This document shows positions 52,336 to 60,978 of a stretch of DNA of 64,000 bases, one piece after another. The stretch covers positions 124,001 through 188,000 of the forward strand of contig JAFWOT010000014.1 of assembly GCA_017509785.1 (NCBI GenBank). Reading direction: 5' to 3'. Under the pieces are notes generated by a model. That model was given only the letters and a program-made list of their open reading frames with translations, searched no databases and had not been told where the DNA came from. The stretch's first letter is position 1, and the number at the start of each line of letters is the position of its first letter. A program made the translations under genes and the position numbers. Source of the stretch: Clostridia bacterium (lineage in GTDB: Bacteria > Bacillota > Clostridia > Christensenellales > CAG-138).

Positions 52336-52749
52336 TCACGCCTTGATAAGCGCGATAACGGCAACTATCAACGCAACAAGTGAAACAAGCGTTGTAAACA
52401 GCACTATGGAATCCTGATAATTGTCATCTAAGCTTTCATTGAAACAAAGAAAGGCAATAATTGCCATCAGCAACAATGCTGCCGTTGCAAATATGCGCAC
52501 CCAAAGCTCCACGGTCGCCCCTATGAGCGTTGTCCAAAGAAGTACTATCCCGGCTATGAAAAGAACCGCCATTAACACAAAAGCAAATGCATTCAAAAAC
52601 CTGAATACGCTTCGTCTGGTCTTCTTCCCTTTAGACTTTTGTTCTTCGCTTGCCGTTTGCGCTCTGACTATCGCCTCAGCCAGCTTATCATAGTCGATAT
52701 CGAGATTCAGGTTCTCGATCACATTTTTCGTCGTGGGTTTCTTACTCAT
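52336..52749 (-). CDS. small membrane protein in the type I operon
   Basis: 137 residues: a charged N-terminal cytoplasmic segment (about 1-45) and three hydrophobic helices (AFAFVLMAVLFIAGIVLLW, IFATAALLLMAIIAFLCF, IVLFTTLVSLVALIVAVIAL). It overlaps the Bro-N gene by eight bases, so it is part of the operon. No known family. Small multi-helix proteins in defence operons are sometimes membrane-acting effectors; that is inference here. Confidence 0.6.
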   Translation of the reverse strand: MSKKPTTKNVIENLNLDIDYDKLAEAIVRAQTASEEQKSKGKKTRRSVFRFLNAFAFVLMAVLFIAGIVLLWTTLIGATVELWVRIFATAALLLMAIIAFLCFNESLDDNYQDSIVLFTTLVSLVALIVAVIALIKA

Positions 52750-53605
52750 TCCTTTCCTCCTCAGCCACCGCCTCGATCATCTCCGTGACGACCTCATTCA
52801 GCTTTGCGGCGTTATCCTTCGTTATGACGGGGCGGCCGGTCTGCGCCTCTATGCTCCTGCGGGCGTCGCCCGCGATACTGCCGCCCGCGCGGGCAGTGCG
52901 TTTGTTCTCCTCAAGGCCGATGGGATCCTGCGCCCTGGTAAGCTCGGTGGTGGAGGCCTCCGCCAGCATATTGAGCGCAAGCTCCAGCGTGCTCATGTTA
53001 TCGCGCAGGTTCTCCTTTTTGAGCCCCTTGAGGTTCTTATACTGCCGCGTGCTCATGCCCGACCACGCCCTTGTGACCTCATCCGTGAGTATCGCGTACT
53101 CCGCGCCCTTTTCAACGCCGTGCGCCTGCCACTCGTCGGTCAGCTCCCTGCGCGCACGTATCGAAATAAGCCGCTGATTGATCCAATCCTCGGAATATCC
53201 CTTTTTCGCGTAGGTTTCGAGTGCCCGGTTTATGGTGAGCTCGGGATCGATCGTCTCCTCAATGCGCTCCCTGCCGACCCTTGCCAGCCACAGCTTGAAA
53301 GGCTCCGCCTTCTTGGAGGGTATGGACTGGATCAGGCGAAGAAGCTGCTCCGTATCGGCGACGTCGGTCAAGCGATTTTTGCCATCCTGTGAAGGCATTT
53401 TCAACCGGTTACAATTTGTAACCAGTTCGCTGCCCTCATTTTTTAATCTGTTTTTGAGGACTTTCCAATAGTTCCTCGCTCCGTCTGTGTCGGGCTGATC
53501 CGTGAGAATACCCACGACGTCCACTATCGAAAAATACCATTCCTCTTTTTCCTCATCCCAAGCGGTGCGGATTGGGCGGTTTTCAAATTTCTTTATATCG
53601 CTCAT
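52742..53605 (-). CDS. Bro-N domain protein (DinD/antirepressor-like)
   Basis: 287 residues. The N-terminal Bro-N domain (about 8-110: TAWDEEKEEWYFSIVDVVGI, LFRLIQ-like LLRLIQSIPSKKAEPFKLWL) is followed by a helical C-terminal region (ELTDEWQAHGVEKGAEYAIL). It resembles proteins commonly located inside type I restriction loci and related to DNA-damage-inducible protein D. Function in restriction is not known. It overlaps hsdM by four bases (ATGA) and the next gene by eight. Confidence 0.82.
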   Translation of the reverse strand: MSDIKKFENRPIRTAWDEEKEEWYFSIVDVVGILTDQPDTDGARNYWKVLKNRLKNEGSELVTNCNRLKMPSQDGKNRLTDVADTEQLLRLIQSIPSKKAEPFKLWLARVGRERIEETIDPELTINRALETYAKKGYSEDWINQRLISIRARRELTDEWQAHGVEKGAEYAILTDEVTRAWSGMSTRQYKNLKGLKKENLRDNMSTLELALNMLAEASTTELTRAQDPIGLEENKRTARAGGSIAGDARRSIEAQTGRPVITKDNAAKLNEVVTEMIEAVAEEERNE

Positions 53606-55152
53606 TTCAGCATTTCCTCCAGCTCGTCCATGGTCGTTTTGATCTCCGCCTCAAGCGCACGCAGCTGAGCCATAATCTCACTCGTGGGCGGGTACTCCAC
53701 GGGCTTATACTCAGTCTGCTTATACTTGTTGATGGAAAGGTCGTAATCGTTATCCACGATCTCCTTTTTCGGGACGAAGAAGGATTTTTCGGTGCGCTTC
53801 CTCTCGCTTTCATTATACACCTCATCCACCGCTCCGCGGTCCCCCTTCCCCTCAAGGGGAAGGCTGTTAAAGGAACGGAACCTCGCGATAATATCAGGAA
53901 TATCGTTCTCATTCACGGGGCTGCGCTTATCGTCAAGCGAGAAGCCGTCTGCCTGCATATCGTAGAACCAGACGTTATCCGTGCCGCCGTGACCGGTTTT
54001 GGTGAATATCAGCACCGCGGTCGAAACGCCGGCATAGGGCTTGAACACGCCCGAGGGCATGGAGATGACGGCCTCAAGACGGTTGCCCTCGATGAGCTCC
54101 TTTCGTATCGCCTTATGCGCCGCGGAGGAGCCGAAGAGCACTCCGTCCGGAACTATGCACGCGCATCTGCCGCCGACTCTGAGCATTCGCAGGAACAGCG
54201 CGAGGAACAAAAGCTCGGTCTTTTTCGTCTTGCAGACCTTCAGAAGATCGGTCGAGACTATGTCCGCGTCGAGACTGCCCTTGAAAGGGGGGTTGGCGAG
54301 TATCAGCGAATACTTGTCCTTATCCGGGTTCTGATCGGATAAGCTGTCGCGGTATTCGATGAAGGGGTTGTCCACCCCGTGCGTCATCATGTTCATTGCG
54401 CCTATGCGGAGCATTGTGCGATCCATATCGTAGCCGTGGAACATGTGGTTCATGTAATGATCCTTCTTGACACGGTTGAAGAATATCTCCTCCCTGCGGT
54501 GCTCCTTAAGGTATTCTCCCGCCGCTACGAGGAAGCCCGACGTGCCGCAGGCGGGATCGCAAATAACGTCGTCCGCCTTAGGGTCCATGAGCTCCACCAT
54601 CATGCGGATTATGTGGCGCGGTGTGCGGAACTGACCGTTGAGGCCGGACTGCGCGATCTTGGATAGCAGATACTCATAGGTATCGCCGCGGATGTCGGAG
54701 GACTGCGCCTCGCTCATGAGCGAGTAGACGCCGTCGAGCGAATCGACGACCTTTGAAAGCACGAGCGGAGTGGGGATCATGAAAATGGCGTCGTCCATGT
54801 AGCGGGAATACGCGCTGTTCTTGTCTCCATGGAGGTTTTTGATAAACGGGAACACGAGCTCCTGCATGGTGGAATACATCCGCCCCGCGGGAAAATCGCG
54901 GAACACAGACCACTTGAGCTGCTTGCCCTCGACCTTGCGGCCGTTCACTTCAACCTCGTCCGCAAATATGCTGGAATAGGGAAGCCCGAGCATCGCCGCC
55001 TCCTTTGCGCGTAGGTTGTCGCTCTCGTCCAGATCGTGGATGAACATAAAGTATGTGATCTGCTCTATGACCGTCAGCGGGTTCACTATGCCTCCCGCTG
55101 CGAAGATGTCCCAAAGGCTGTCGATCCTGTTTTTGAGTTCGCCTGTTACCAT
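53602..55152 (-). CDS. hsdM: type I restriction enzyme M subunit (N6-adenine methyltransferase)
   Basis: 516 residues. HsdM_N helices (about 1-110), SAM-binding CDPACGTSGFLVAAGEYL and catalytic LILANPPFKG. It methylates adenine at the site chosen by HsdS. Near residue 430 an in-frame palindromic repeat adds LPLEGKGDRGAVDEVYNESE. The start at 55152 follows AAAGGA; a longer frame to 55200 lacks a ribosome site. First gene of the eight-gene minus-strand run. Confidence 0.94.
   Translation of the reverse strand: MVTGELKNRIDSLWDIFAAGGIVNPLTVIEQITYFMFIHDLDESDNLRAKEAAMLGLPYSSIFADEVEVNGRKVEGKQLKWSVFRDFPAGRMYSTMQELVFPFIKNLHGDKNSAYSRYMDDAIFMIPTPLVLSKVVDSLDGVYSLMSEAQSSDIRGDTYEYLLSKIAQSGLNGQFRTPRHIIRMMVELMDPKADDVICDPACGTSGFLVAAGEYLKEHRREEIFFNRVKKDHYMNHMFHGYDMDRTMLRIGAMNMMTHGVDNPFIEYRDSLSDQNPDKDKYSLILANPPFKGSLDADIVSTDLLKVCKTKKTELLFLALFLRMLRVGGRCACIVPDGVLFGSSAAHKAIRKELIEGNRLEAVISMPSGVFKPYAGVSTAVLIFTKTGHGGTDNVWFYDMQADGFSLDDKRSPVNENDIPDIIARFRSFNSLPLEGKGDRGAVDEVYNESERKRTEKSFFVPKKEIVDNDYDLSINKYKQTEYKPVEYPPTSEIMAQLRALEAEIKTTMDELEEMLK
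53844..53863. repeat. palindromic repeat inserted in hsdM
   Basis: CCTTCCCCTCAAGGGGAAGG, the same family as the palindrome in hsdR with a two-base centre change. Translated in frame. Confidence 0.78.
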
Positions 55153-55289
55153 TTTTCGATCCTTTGACTTTGCATATAAGCAAAGTAGTCCTTTCTTCAC
55201 GGATTTGATGGTTTTGCATCAGCATAATTGCCGCGCCTTCTGCGGCAAAATCAAATGCATGGAAGTTTGCAGACGCAGCTACAAACCTG

Positions 55290-56348
55290 TTACTCCTTAT
55301 CGTGATTCCAAACGTATTTCGTGTATCTGCCCCCGCTTATTTTGAGAATGTCCCCGTTTTTCAGCAGATCGTTCAGCGTCCGCTGAACGGTGACCTGGCT
55401 GATATCGCCGCATTGGCGCATGATCTCCGCTTTTGTGATCGGCCCCAACGTGCTTTTTATCGTTTCGCGTACACGGTCGGGCTTGGACATGCTCCGATCC
55501 GACAGAATGACGAGCCTTTGCTCAAGCTCACGGTATGCCGCCACAATTATGCCGAGCAGGTAATTGACGAAAGGGGTATAGTCGTTTGTTCCTTCGTGCC
55601 AGCCGACCGAGCTCTCCGCAAGGGTTTCATAATAGGTTTCCTTGGAGTCATTTATGAGGTTTTCAAGCGATATGTATCTGCCGACCTCATAGCCCGCGCG
55701 ATACAGAAGCAGCAGAGTCAGTATTCGGCTCATTCTGCCATTGCCGTCGTTGAACGGGTGGATACAAAGAAAATCAAGTATAAACATCGGAATGAGGAGC
55801 AGCGGATCCATCTCGCCGCTTTCGGCCGCATCGCCATATGCGGCACAGATCCGCTCAACCGCTTCGGGAGTTGCCCATGCGGGAACAGGCTCGAAGCGAA
55901 CACGCCTCGTCCCGTCGGGAAGCTCCTCGGAAATAATGTTGTCGGAGTTCTTAAAGGTGCCGCCAATGGACTTCCCGCTGTACCTGTACAGATCACGGTG
56001 AAGCTGGAGTATCGAGCCGGGCTTTACGGGGATGTATTCATGATTCTCATGCACCGCTTTAAGCACGTCGCGGTATCCGGCGATCTCCTGCTCGGACCGA
56101 TCGCGCGGCATGGTTTTCTCGCGGACAAGCTTGTTAAGACGATCGTCCGTGGTAATTATACCCTCGATCCTGTTGGACGCCCCGGTGCTTTGGATCTTAG
56201 CAAGTTCTATGAGCTCGTTCACAGCGGCTTTATCTGCGTCCTTATAAGACGCCTGCTTACCTTTATGCTCATAAATGTCTACAAGAAGCGCGACTGTTTC
56301 CGGTGTCAGCAGCTTCAAATAATAGGTTTTATAATCAATTTCTCTCAT
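55290..56348 (-). CDS. Fic-domain protein (probable AMP transferase)
   Basis: 352 residues. The Fic core has HPFNDGNGRMSR near residues 200-211. An N-terminal helix carries the inhibitory motif STGASNRIEG, placing it in the class with an intramolecular inhibitor. The C-terminal winged helix (KSTLGPITKAEIMRQCGDIS, LNDLLKNGDILKISGGRYTK) could bind DNA. Fic enzymes usually AMPylate proteins. It lies 137 bases upstream of hsdM on the same strand. Confidence 0.9.
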   Translation of the reverse strand: MREIDYKTYYLKLLTPETVALLVDIYEHKGKQASYKDADKAAVNELIELAKIQSTGASNRIEGIITTDDRLNKLVREKTMPRDRSEQEIAGYRDVLKAVHENHEYIPVKPGSILQLHRDLYRYSGKSIGGTFKNSDNIISEELPDGTRRVRFEPVPAWATPEAVERICAAYGDAAESGEMDPLLLIPMFILDFLCIHPFNDGNGRMSRILTLLLLYRAGYEVGRYISLENLINDSKETYYETLAESSVGWHEGTNDYTPFVNYLLGIIVAAYRELEQRLVILSDRSMSKPDRVRETIKSTLGPITKAEIMRQCGDISQVTVQRTLNDLLKNGDILKISGGRYTKYVWNHDKE

Positions 56349-56498
56349 ATTGCCTCTCTGCGTCTATCGAACTCAACGCATGTATATTATACTGATGCTA
56401 TTGTTCAACGTCAAGCTTAATTTAGTCTTTTTGCTAAAAATGATTAAATTAAGCCCGGGTCGGCCTATTTGCCGTCTCCGGGCCATATCTGCTGGTTG

Positions 56499-59315
56499 TT
56501 ATTCCATTATCTGCATCATGTTTCCGCACGGCGCATCCTTGTTCCAATAGTTTGTGCACCCGTAAAACACATTCCCGTTCTTTTGATTCATTTTGACTAT
56601 CATATAGCCGTCCGTGCATTTTGGGCATTTGAATATGTCATGCATATGAGCTCGGTCGTTGGTCATAAAATCGCAGATCTCTGCTTCGTTCGTACAGATA
56701 TAGAGGTGCAGGCCGTAGTTTTTATTGAACTCATATTTGAGCGGGAACCCGCAGACAGGGCAGCGAAGGCTGAAAAGATCGACTATCTGCGTATTGATCT
56801 CGCCGTCGAGCGGAAGATGGTGTTCCTTTATCAATTCCACGAGGAAGCGCGAAGGCTTGTTTTTCGGAACAGCAATGTAAACGCGGTTCTTCGTGCGCGT
56901 GAGTGCGACGTAAAAGAGCCTGCGCTCCTCGGCAAACGGCATGCTCCTGTCCTCATACATCACGAGCTTCATTATCGGATCGTCCTCGATCTGACACGGG
57001 AAGCCGAACTTGCCTTCGAACATGTTTACAAGTATCACGTTATCATAGCCCAAGCCCTTCGAGCTGTGCGCCGTCATGAAAGTGATGTCGGCATTCGGAT
57101 ACTTTTCGCTTCTGACCTTTCCGCCAAGCTCGCTGAATAGGCCCGATCTGACCAGCTTATACATATCATAGTTATATCTACCGATCAAAAGTATCGTTTT
57201 CTTCGGTCCGTACTCCTTTATTATTTCGCCGATCATCGCCTCTATCTTCTCCGCGAGAGCTTTGAAAGGCCTGACTCCATCATCAAACACTCTCAGCCGG
57301 ATCGGGTCGGAAATATGTTTCGGGCTGATCAGCTGCTTTCGGATCTGCGTTGAGTTTTTCTGGACAAAGCTTCCCGCGATATCTATAAGCTCCTGCGAGT
57401 TGCGGTACGTATGTGTGATCTTAAGCTCCGTTCCGCTGCCCATAAGCTCAAGGAATCGTGTGAACAGGGTGATATCCGAGCCGGAAAAAGCATAGATGGA
57501 CTGCCAATCGTCGCCGACTGCGACCACCTTTGCATTAGTTATCTGGGAGAGCCTTTTAGTCAGGTTGAACCTTTGGCGGGCGATATCCTGGAACTCATCT
57601 ATGATTATGTATTTATACGGCAGCTCGATATGCTGTTTTTCGATCTCGGCCAGATAGAAATGCGCGTCGTTTATCATATCCGCAAAATCGATCTGGTTCG
57701 TTTGGCGCAGGACGCTCTGATAATGCGCATACACCTGTTCAGCTATGTCAAGGAACAGAAGCGTGCGCGGATTATCCGTTTTCGAGCGCAGCACCTGAAA
57801 CCCGCCCTCGTCGTAACCGGTCGTCTTGAACTGCTCGATGAACTTCATCATAAAAATGATGAGCTTGAAAATGTATTTGTCCTTACCTGTTTCGACGATC
57901 TTTTTATATACTTCGGTAAGGTCCCGCGGCTTCAGCACAAAGCCCTCTTCGATCAGCCTCTCGCACAAATGGTCGAGGAGCGGGCGCCTATCATTGTATA
58001 AAGACCACGTCTCTATCAATTTCGTACGGTATCGCCTGTGCAGATCCCTTTTGTTTTTTATCGCTTTTTTGTATTTTGCCGTCTGCTGCGGCGTGAACAG
58101 GTTATTGTAACCGCTCTCCGAAAGCGCATAGTGTTCGAGCCAAGCGGTATGCTCCCCCTGTTTTATGTAAAAATCCGGAGTGTACTTCTTCCCCCGCGAA
58201 AGCGACTCGAACGGATAGACGCGTTCGTATTCGTAATCCAGTCCGTTGAGATACAGGAAGTTGGCGATCTGGACCTCCTGATTGGACCTTAAAAACTCGC
58301 CTGTTATCGTTTTTACCTGCCTCGTGCGCTGTGCAGCGACCTTCCTTACGTATTCGCCCAGTCCGCTCTTTAATGTCTCAAAATCCTGCGCGGCTTTATA
58401 AAGGTGATACTGATTGAGATTATCAAACTTGAACACCTCCTCCGTCAGATCAAAATAATACCCCATGAAAAGGACGAGATTGCGCATAAGAGGCTTGTTG
58501 TCGTAGATGGACTTCTCAAGCATATCGAATATGATCTGATATGACTGAAAGTTTACGGAAGGCGGCTCGGAAGAAAACCGGCGTACGATATCGAACGCGA
58601 ACGAATGAAACGTGCATATCTGGGCGGGGATGCCGAGGCGTTTATTGATCCTGTCCTTCAGTTCTCCTATCGCCTTATTGGTATATGAGATGACTATGAT
58701 CTCCCTCGGATCGACGCCCTATTTATCAACGAGATACTTCACTTTTGCCGCCATCGTGGTGGTCTTTCCGGCGCCCGCTCCCGCGACAAGCAGACAATAA
58801 TCGTCATCAACAACGACCGCTCGCCGCTGCTCTTCATCGAGCTTGATCTCCGGGTCAATATCTCTCAGTATCCCGTCGAAGTATTCCTTGTTTCGCGCCA
58901 GGTGGGTGCTTACAAATCCCTCGTTATGGGAAACAACATCCGCGTCCAGGGATCTCATCCTGCGGATAAAGCCGTTCAGCTCCGCAGTGTCGATCCTGAA
59001 CTCCGAGGCATGGTTGGAAACATACCTGAAAATGAGTTCATTTCCCAAAGCCGCATAATACTTCTCATATGCGGCGCGAAACCGATCCCGGTCTTTTCCG
59101 GAGACGTAATGCGCCGGGCTTAAAAGCTCAGCATAGTCCCTGTCGAATGAAAGAAGCACGTTATGCAGGTTGCCGTAGTCGATCTCTTTCAGCCCTGCGG
59201 CATCCTTCTTTTCGGACGATGCAAAGAAATACGCGGACGGAAGCCCGCAGTGCGGACATTTTTCCGCCCTGTCGGAGATCATATTACCGCATTCGGGACA
59301 TTTGATGAGAGCCAT
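56499..59315 (-). pseudogene. SF1 (UvrD/Rep-like) helicase interrupted by an amber codon
   Basis: One frame of ~939 codons with a single TAG at 58719-58721. The N-terminal part has a zinc ribbon (CPECGNMISDRAEKCPHCG) and Walker A (GAGAGKTT). After the stop the same frame continues without a break, GVDPREIIVISYTNKAIGEL (motif Ia), then DEFQDIARQR (motif II), GDDWQSIYAFSGSD, MTAHSSKGLGYDNVIL and a C-terminal zinc finger (CPKC..C). The codon affected probably encoded Lys (AAG to TAG). Either a recent pseudogene, or two pieces, or a suppressed stop. Confidence 0.88.
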
Positions 59316-59346
59316 CTGTTATTGCCTCCGGTTATCCCACAACATT

Positions 59347-60069
59347 TTAGAGCCCGAGTTTCTGTATCCTCATTTTGATCGCGTACTGCGTGCGTTTCAG
59401 CGTTGCGGCGATCTCGCCTATTGGGACGTTCTTTTTATAAAGATCCGCAAGGCATTCGTCGTGCGCCGGCGTCCACGGCTGATTGCTCATTTCCCTGTTG
59501 TTTTTGCTGTTTTGGATGCAGATTATCGCATCGATATTGTCCATAATGAAGCGCTGAGCCTCCGCGTCGTACAGCACCGAAATGTACGGACCGTTCGGGC
59601 CCTCCCTGTCGACTGCGGTGATCCCCATCGAGACGCCACTTTCTGTCGGGCGACGGGTATTATTTCCATTCGAATTCACAACACTCTGCAGAAGGCCGAA
59701 TTCCGTCAGCCATTCGGAAATGGAAGTGTATTTCAGCGGATCGAGTTCATCGTTTTCCGCAAGCGCTGTAATGTTTTTTGCGAGGACCGATATCGTTACG
59801 GGATGTTCTGAAGGCATAAAGCGCGCTTGTTGCTCAGCAGTAAGCGCGAACGGGGGCTTTTGTTGCTTTTTCTCGCGCTGAGTACGCCCCACTCCCCCGT
59901 TTTCAAGTACCCTTCGCAGTATGTCCGACACGAAAAACAAGCAGCGTGAGATCCGCACGTTGTTTATCATGTCGGTCTCGGCCGTGGGCTTATCCGTGAT
60001 GGGATCGATGCCGTTGGCCATTTTGTCAAGATACATCTTGGCTCGTTCGATGGTTTCAAGTTCGGTCAT
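59347..60069 (-). CDS. unknown protein with a C-terminal helix-turn-helix
   Basis: 240 residues. The last ~45 residues (WTPAHDECLADLYKKNVPIG, EIAATLKRTQYAIKMRIQKL) form a SANT/HTH-like motif often found at the end of uncharacterised bacterial proteins. The N-terminal region is helical and the middle is strand-rich. The start at 60069 follows AAAGGAG. It lies 10 bases after the DUF3427-like fragment and 31 bases before the helicase remnant, all on one strand, so probably one operon. Confidence 0.62.
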   Translation of the reverse strand: MTELETIERAKMYLDKMANGIDPITDKPTAETDMINNVRISRCLFFVSDILRRVLENGGVGRTQREKKQQKPPFALTAEQQARFMPSEHPVTISVLAKNITALAENDELDPLKYTSISEWLTEFGLLQSVVNSNGNNTRRPTESGVSMGITAVDREGPNGPYISVLYDAEAQRFIMDNIDAIICIQNSKNNREMSNQPWTPAHDECLADLYKKNVPIGEIAATLKRTQYAIKMRIQKLGL

Positions 60070-60079
60070 GTTAACTCCT

Positions 60080-60316
60080 TTATCCAACCACAAGTTTATT
60101 CGTCTTCTTCAGATACTTCGCCGGAATCGGGCGGTCCAGGTGCCAGGTGATATTCATCGGGCGGGAGCCCTCGTGCTTGACGTATGCCGCCGTGCCGAGG
60201 AAGGTATAGGCAGCGGCTCCGCCCGAAATACGATCATTCTTGAATTCACGGACGAAAAGCAGCACCCGGCTGCCGCGCTCGGCGTGATGGATATAGCGCT
60301 GGCCGGTCGGGATCAT
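60080..60316 (-). CDS. short DUF3427-like protein or fragment
   Basis: 78 residues matching the C-terminal end of the DUF3427 domain normally found at the end of large SF2 helicases (VLLFVREFKNDRISGGAAAY, TFLGTAAYVKHEGSRPMNIT). The helicase part is absent. It has a good start codon and a near-consensus promoter 35 bases upstream, so it is likely expressed as a small protein at the head of an operon. Alternatively a remnant that retained a promoter by chance. Confidence 0.6.
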   Translation of the reverse strand: MIPTGQRYIHHAERGSRVLLFVREFKNDRISGGAAAYTFLGTAAYVKHEGSRPMNITWHLDRPIPAKYLKKTNKLVVG

Positions 60317-60349
60317 TTCAGCACCCTCTGTTTTACAGATTCTCTAACC

Positions 60350-60378
60350 AGTATACCAAAAAATAGGTTGTTTTTCAA
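60350..60378 (-). promoter_or_regulatory. promoter of the DUF3427-like operon
   Basis: Minus-strand TTGAAA, 17-base spacer, TATACT. Confidence 0.75.
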
Positions 60379-60503
60379 TATGGCTGTAAGGCATAGCCCC
60401 CTTGCTGAAAAAGAATGCCCAAAGTACACGCGCTCCCCCACTTTATGAACTCTCACGGTTTGCCTGATAAGAAATTAAAATGTAATTTTTATTGTATTTA
60501 GTG

Positions 60504-60532
60504 TTGCGTTTCTGTGCAGGTCGTGCTATAAT
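60504..60532 (+). promoter_or_regulatory. conserved promoter in end block copy 2
   Basis: TTGCGT, 17-base spacer, TATAAT, as in copy 1. Confidence 0.75.
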
Positions 60533-60693
60533 GCAGATGTCGGCGGGAGGGATCCTGCCGGGAAGCCCGCGGCGGCCCCCGAAAAATGCGATTGCATATC
60601 GATGGCGAGGGTCATGGGGCGGTTCAATACGTACAAAATATGCCTCATGTACCGGGTGATAAAAACCCTCAGCGAATTTGTTAAGGCCGACTC

Positions 60694-60707
60694 GGGCGGG
60701 AATGATG
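60694..60707 (+). other. attachment core variant between islands 2 and 3
   Basis: GGGCGGGAATGATG, two differences from the guaA core, both in its first four bases. Confidence 0.62.
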
Positions 60708-60714
60708 CAAGAAA

Positions 60715-60745
60715 AGAAAAATGTCCAATAGAATTATGGACTTTT
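60715..60745 (+). terminator. terminator at the left end of island 3
   Basis: AAAAA, GTCCA paired with TGGAC, then TTTTT. The stem sequence differs wholly from the terminator in the same position after copy 1. Confidence 0.75.
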
Positions 60746-60803
60746 TGCGAGCACAATCACAAATTGGCAACCGATCGGCAACATCGAACAACCATCCGTA
60801 TGT

Positions 60804-60839
60804 AAACCGACCAATCCGTTATGAGATCGGCCGGTTTTT
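60804..60839 (+). terminator. second terminator near the left end of island 3
   Basis: AAACCG.CC pairs with GG.CGGTTT, followed by TT. Confidence 0.65.
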
Positions 60840-60862
60840 ATTATTTCTCTTTGGGGAGTATT

Positions 60863-60947
60863 CCTGCAGGTGTACCGCTCATCGCCCCGCCTTCCGCGGA
60901 GGACGGAGAGTAAGGTAATACGGGGCTGCGCCGGATGGCGCAGCCCG
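60863..60947 (+). pseudogene. remnant of the mobilizable-element terminal gene
   Basis: About 85 bases matching 16461-16548: the last ~17 codons, stop and hairpin of the hypothetical gene at 16180-16512, with a one-base deletion and scattered substitutions. The frame IAPPSAEDGE-stop is still readable. Everything upstream of this gene is missing here. Confidence 0.78.
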
Positions 60948-60978
60948 CAGTTTTCGGATATCATCTTCTTTTTTCGGC

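Larger units (their letters stand above)
60441..60709 (+). repeat. conserved island end block, copy 2 (right end of island 2)
   Basis: About 269 bases matching 40263-40541, same orientation. The promoter is unchanged (60504-60532). It lacks ~10 bases near 60643 found in copy 1. It ends with the attachment core variant at 60694-60707. Confidence 0.88.
60539..60745 (+). ncRNA. predicted ~205-nt RNA crossing the attachment site, copy 2
   Basis: Promoter at 60504, terminator at 60715-60745. A 67-codon frame from 60602 continues past the terminator and is not preserved in copy 1, so a noncoding RNA is favoured. Confidence 0.45.

Noticed and set aside
58523-59315. Genetic code with TAG read as an amino acid throughout
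   Set aside because: Other genes in the window are not interrupted by in-frame TAG; one interrupted gene does not support a recoded genome.
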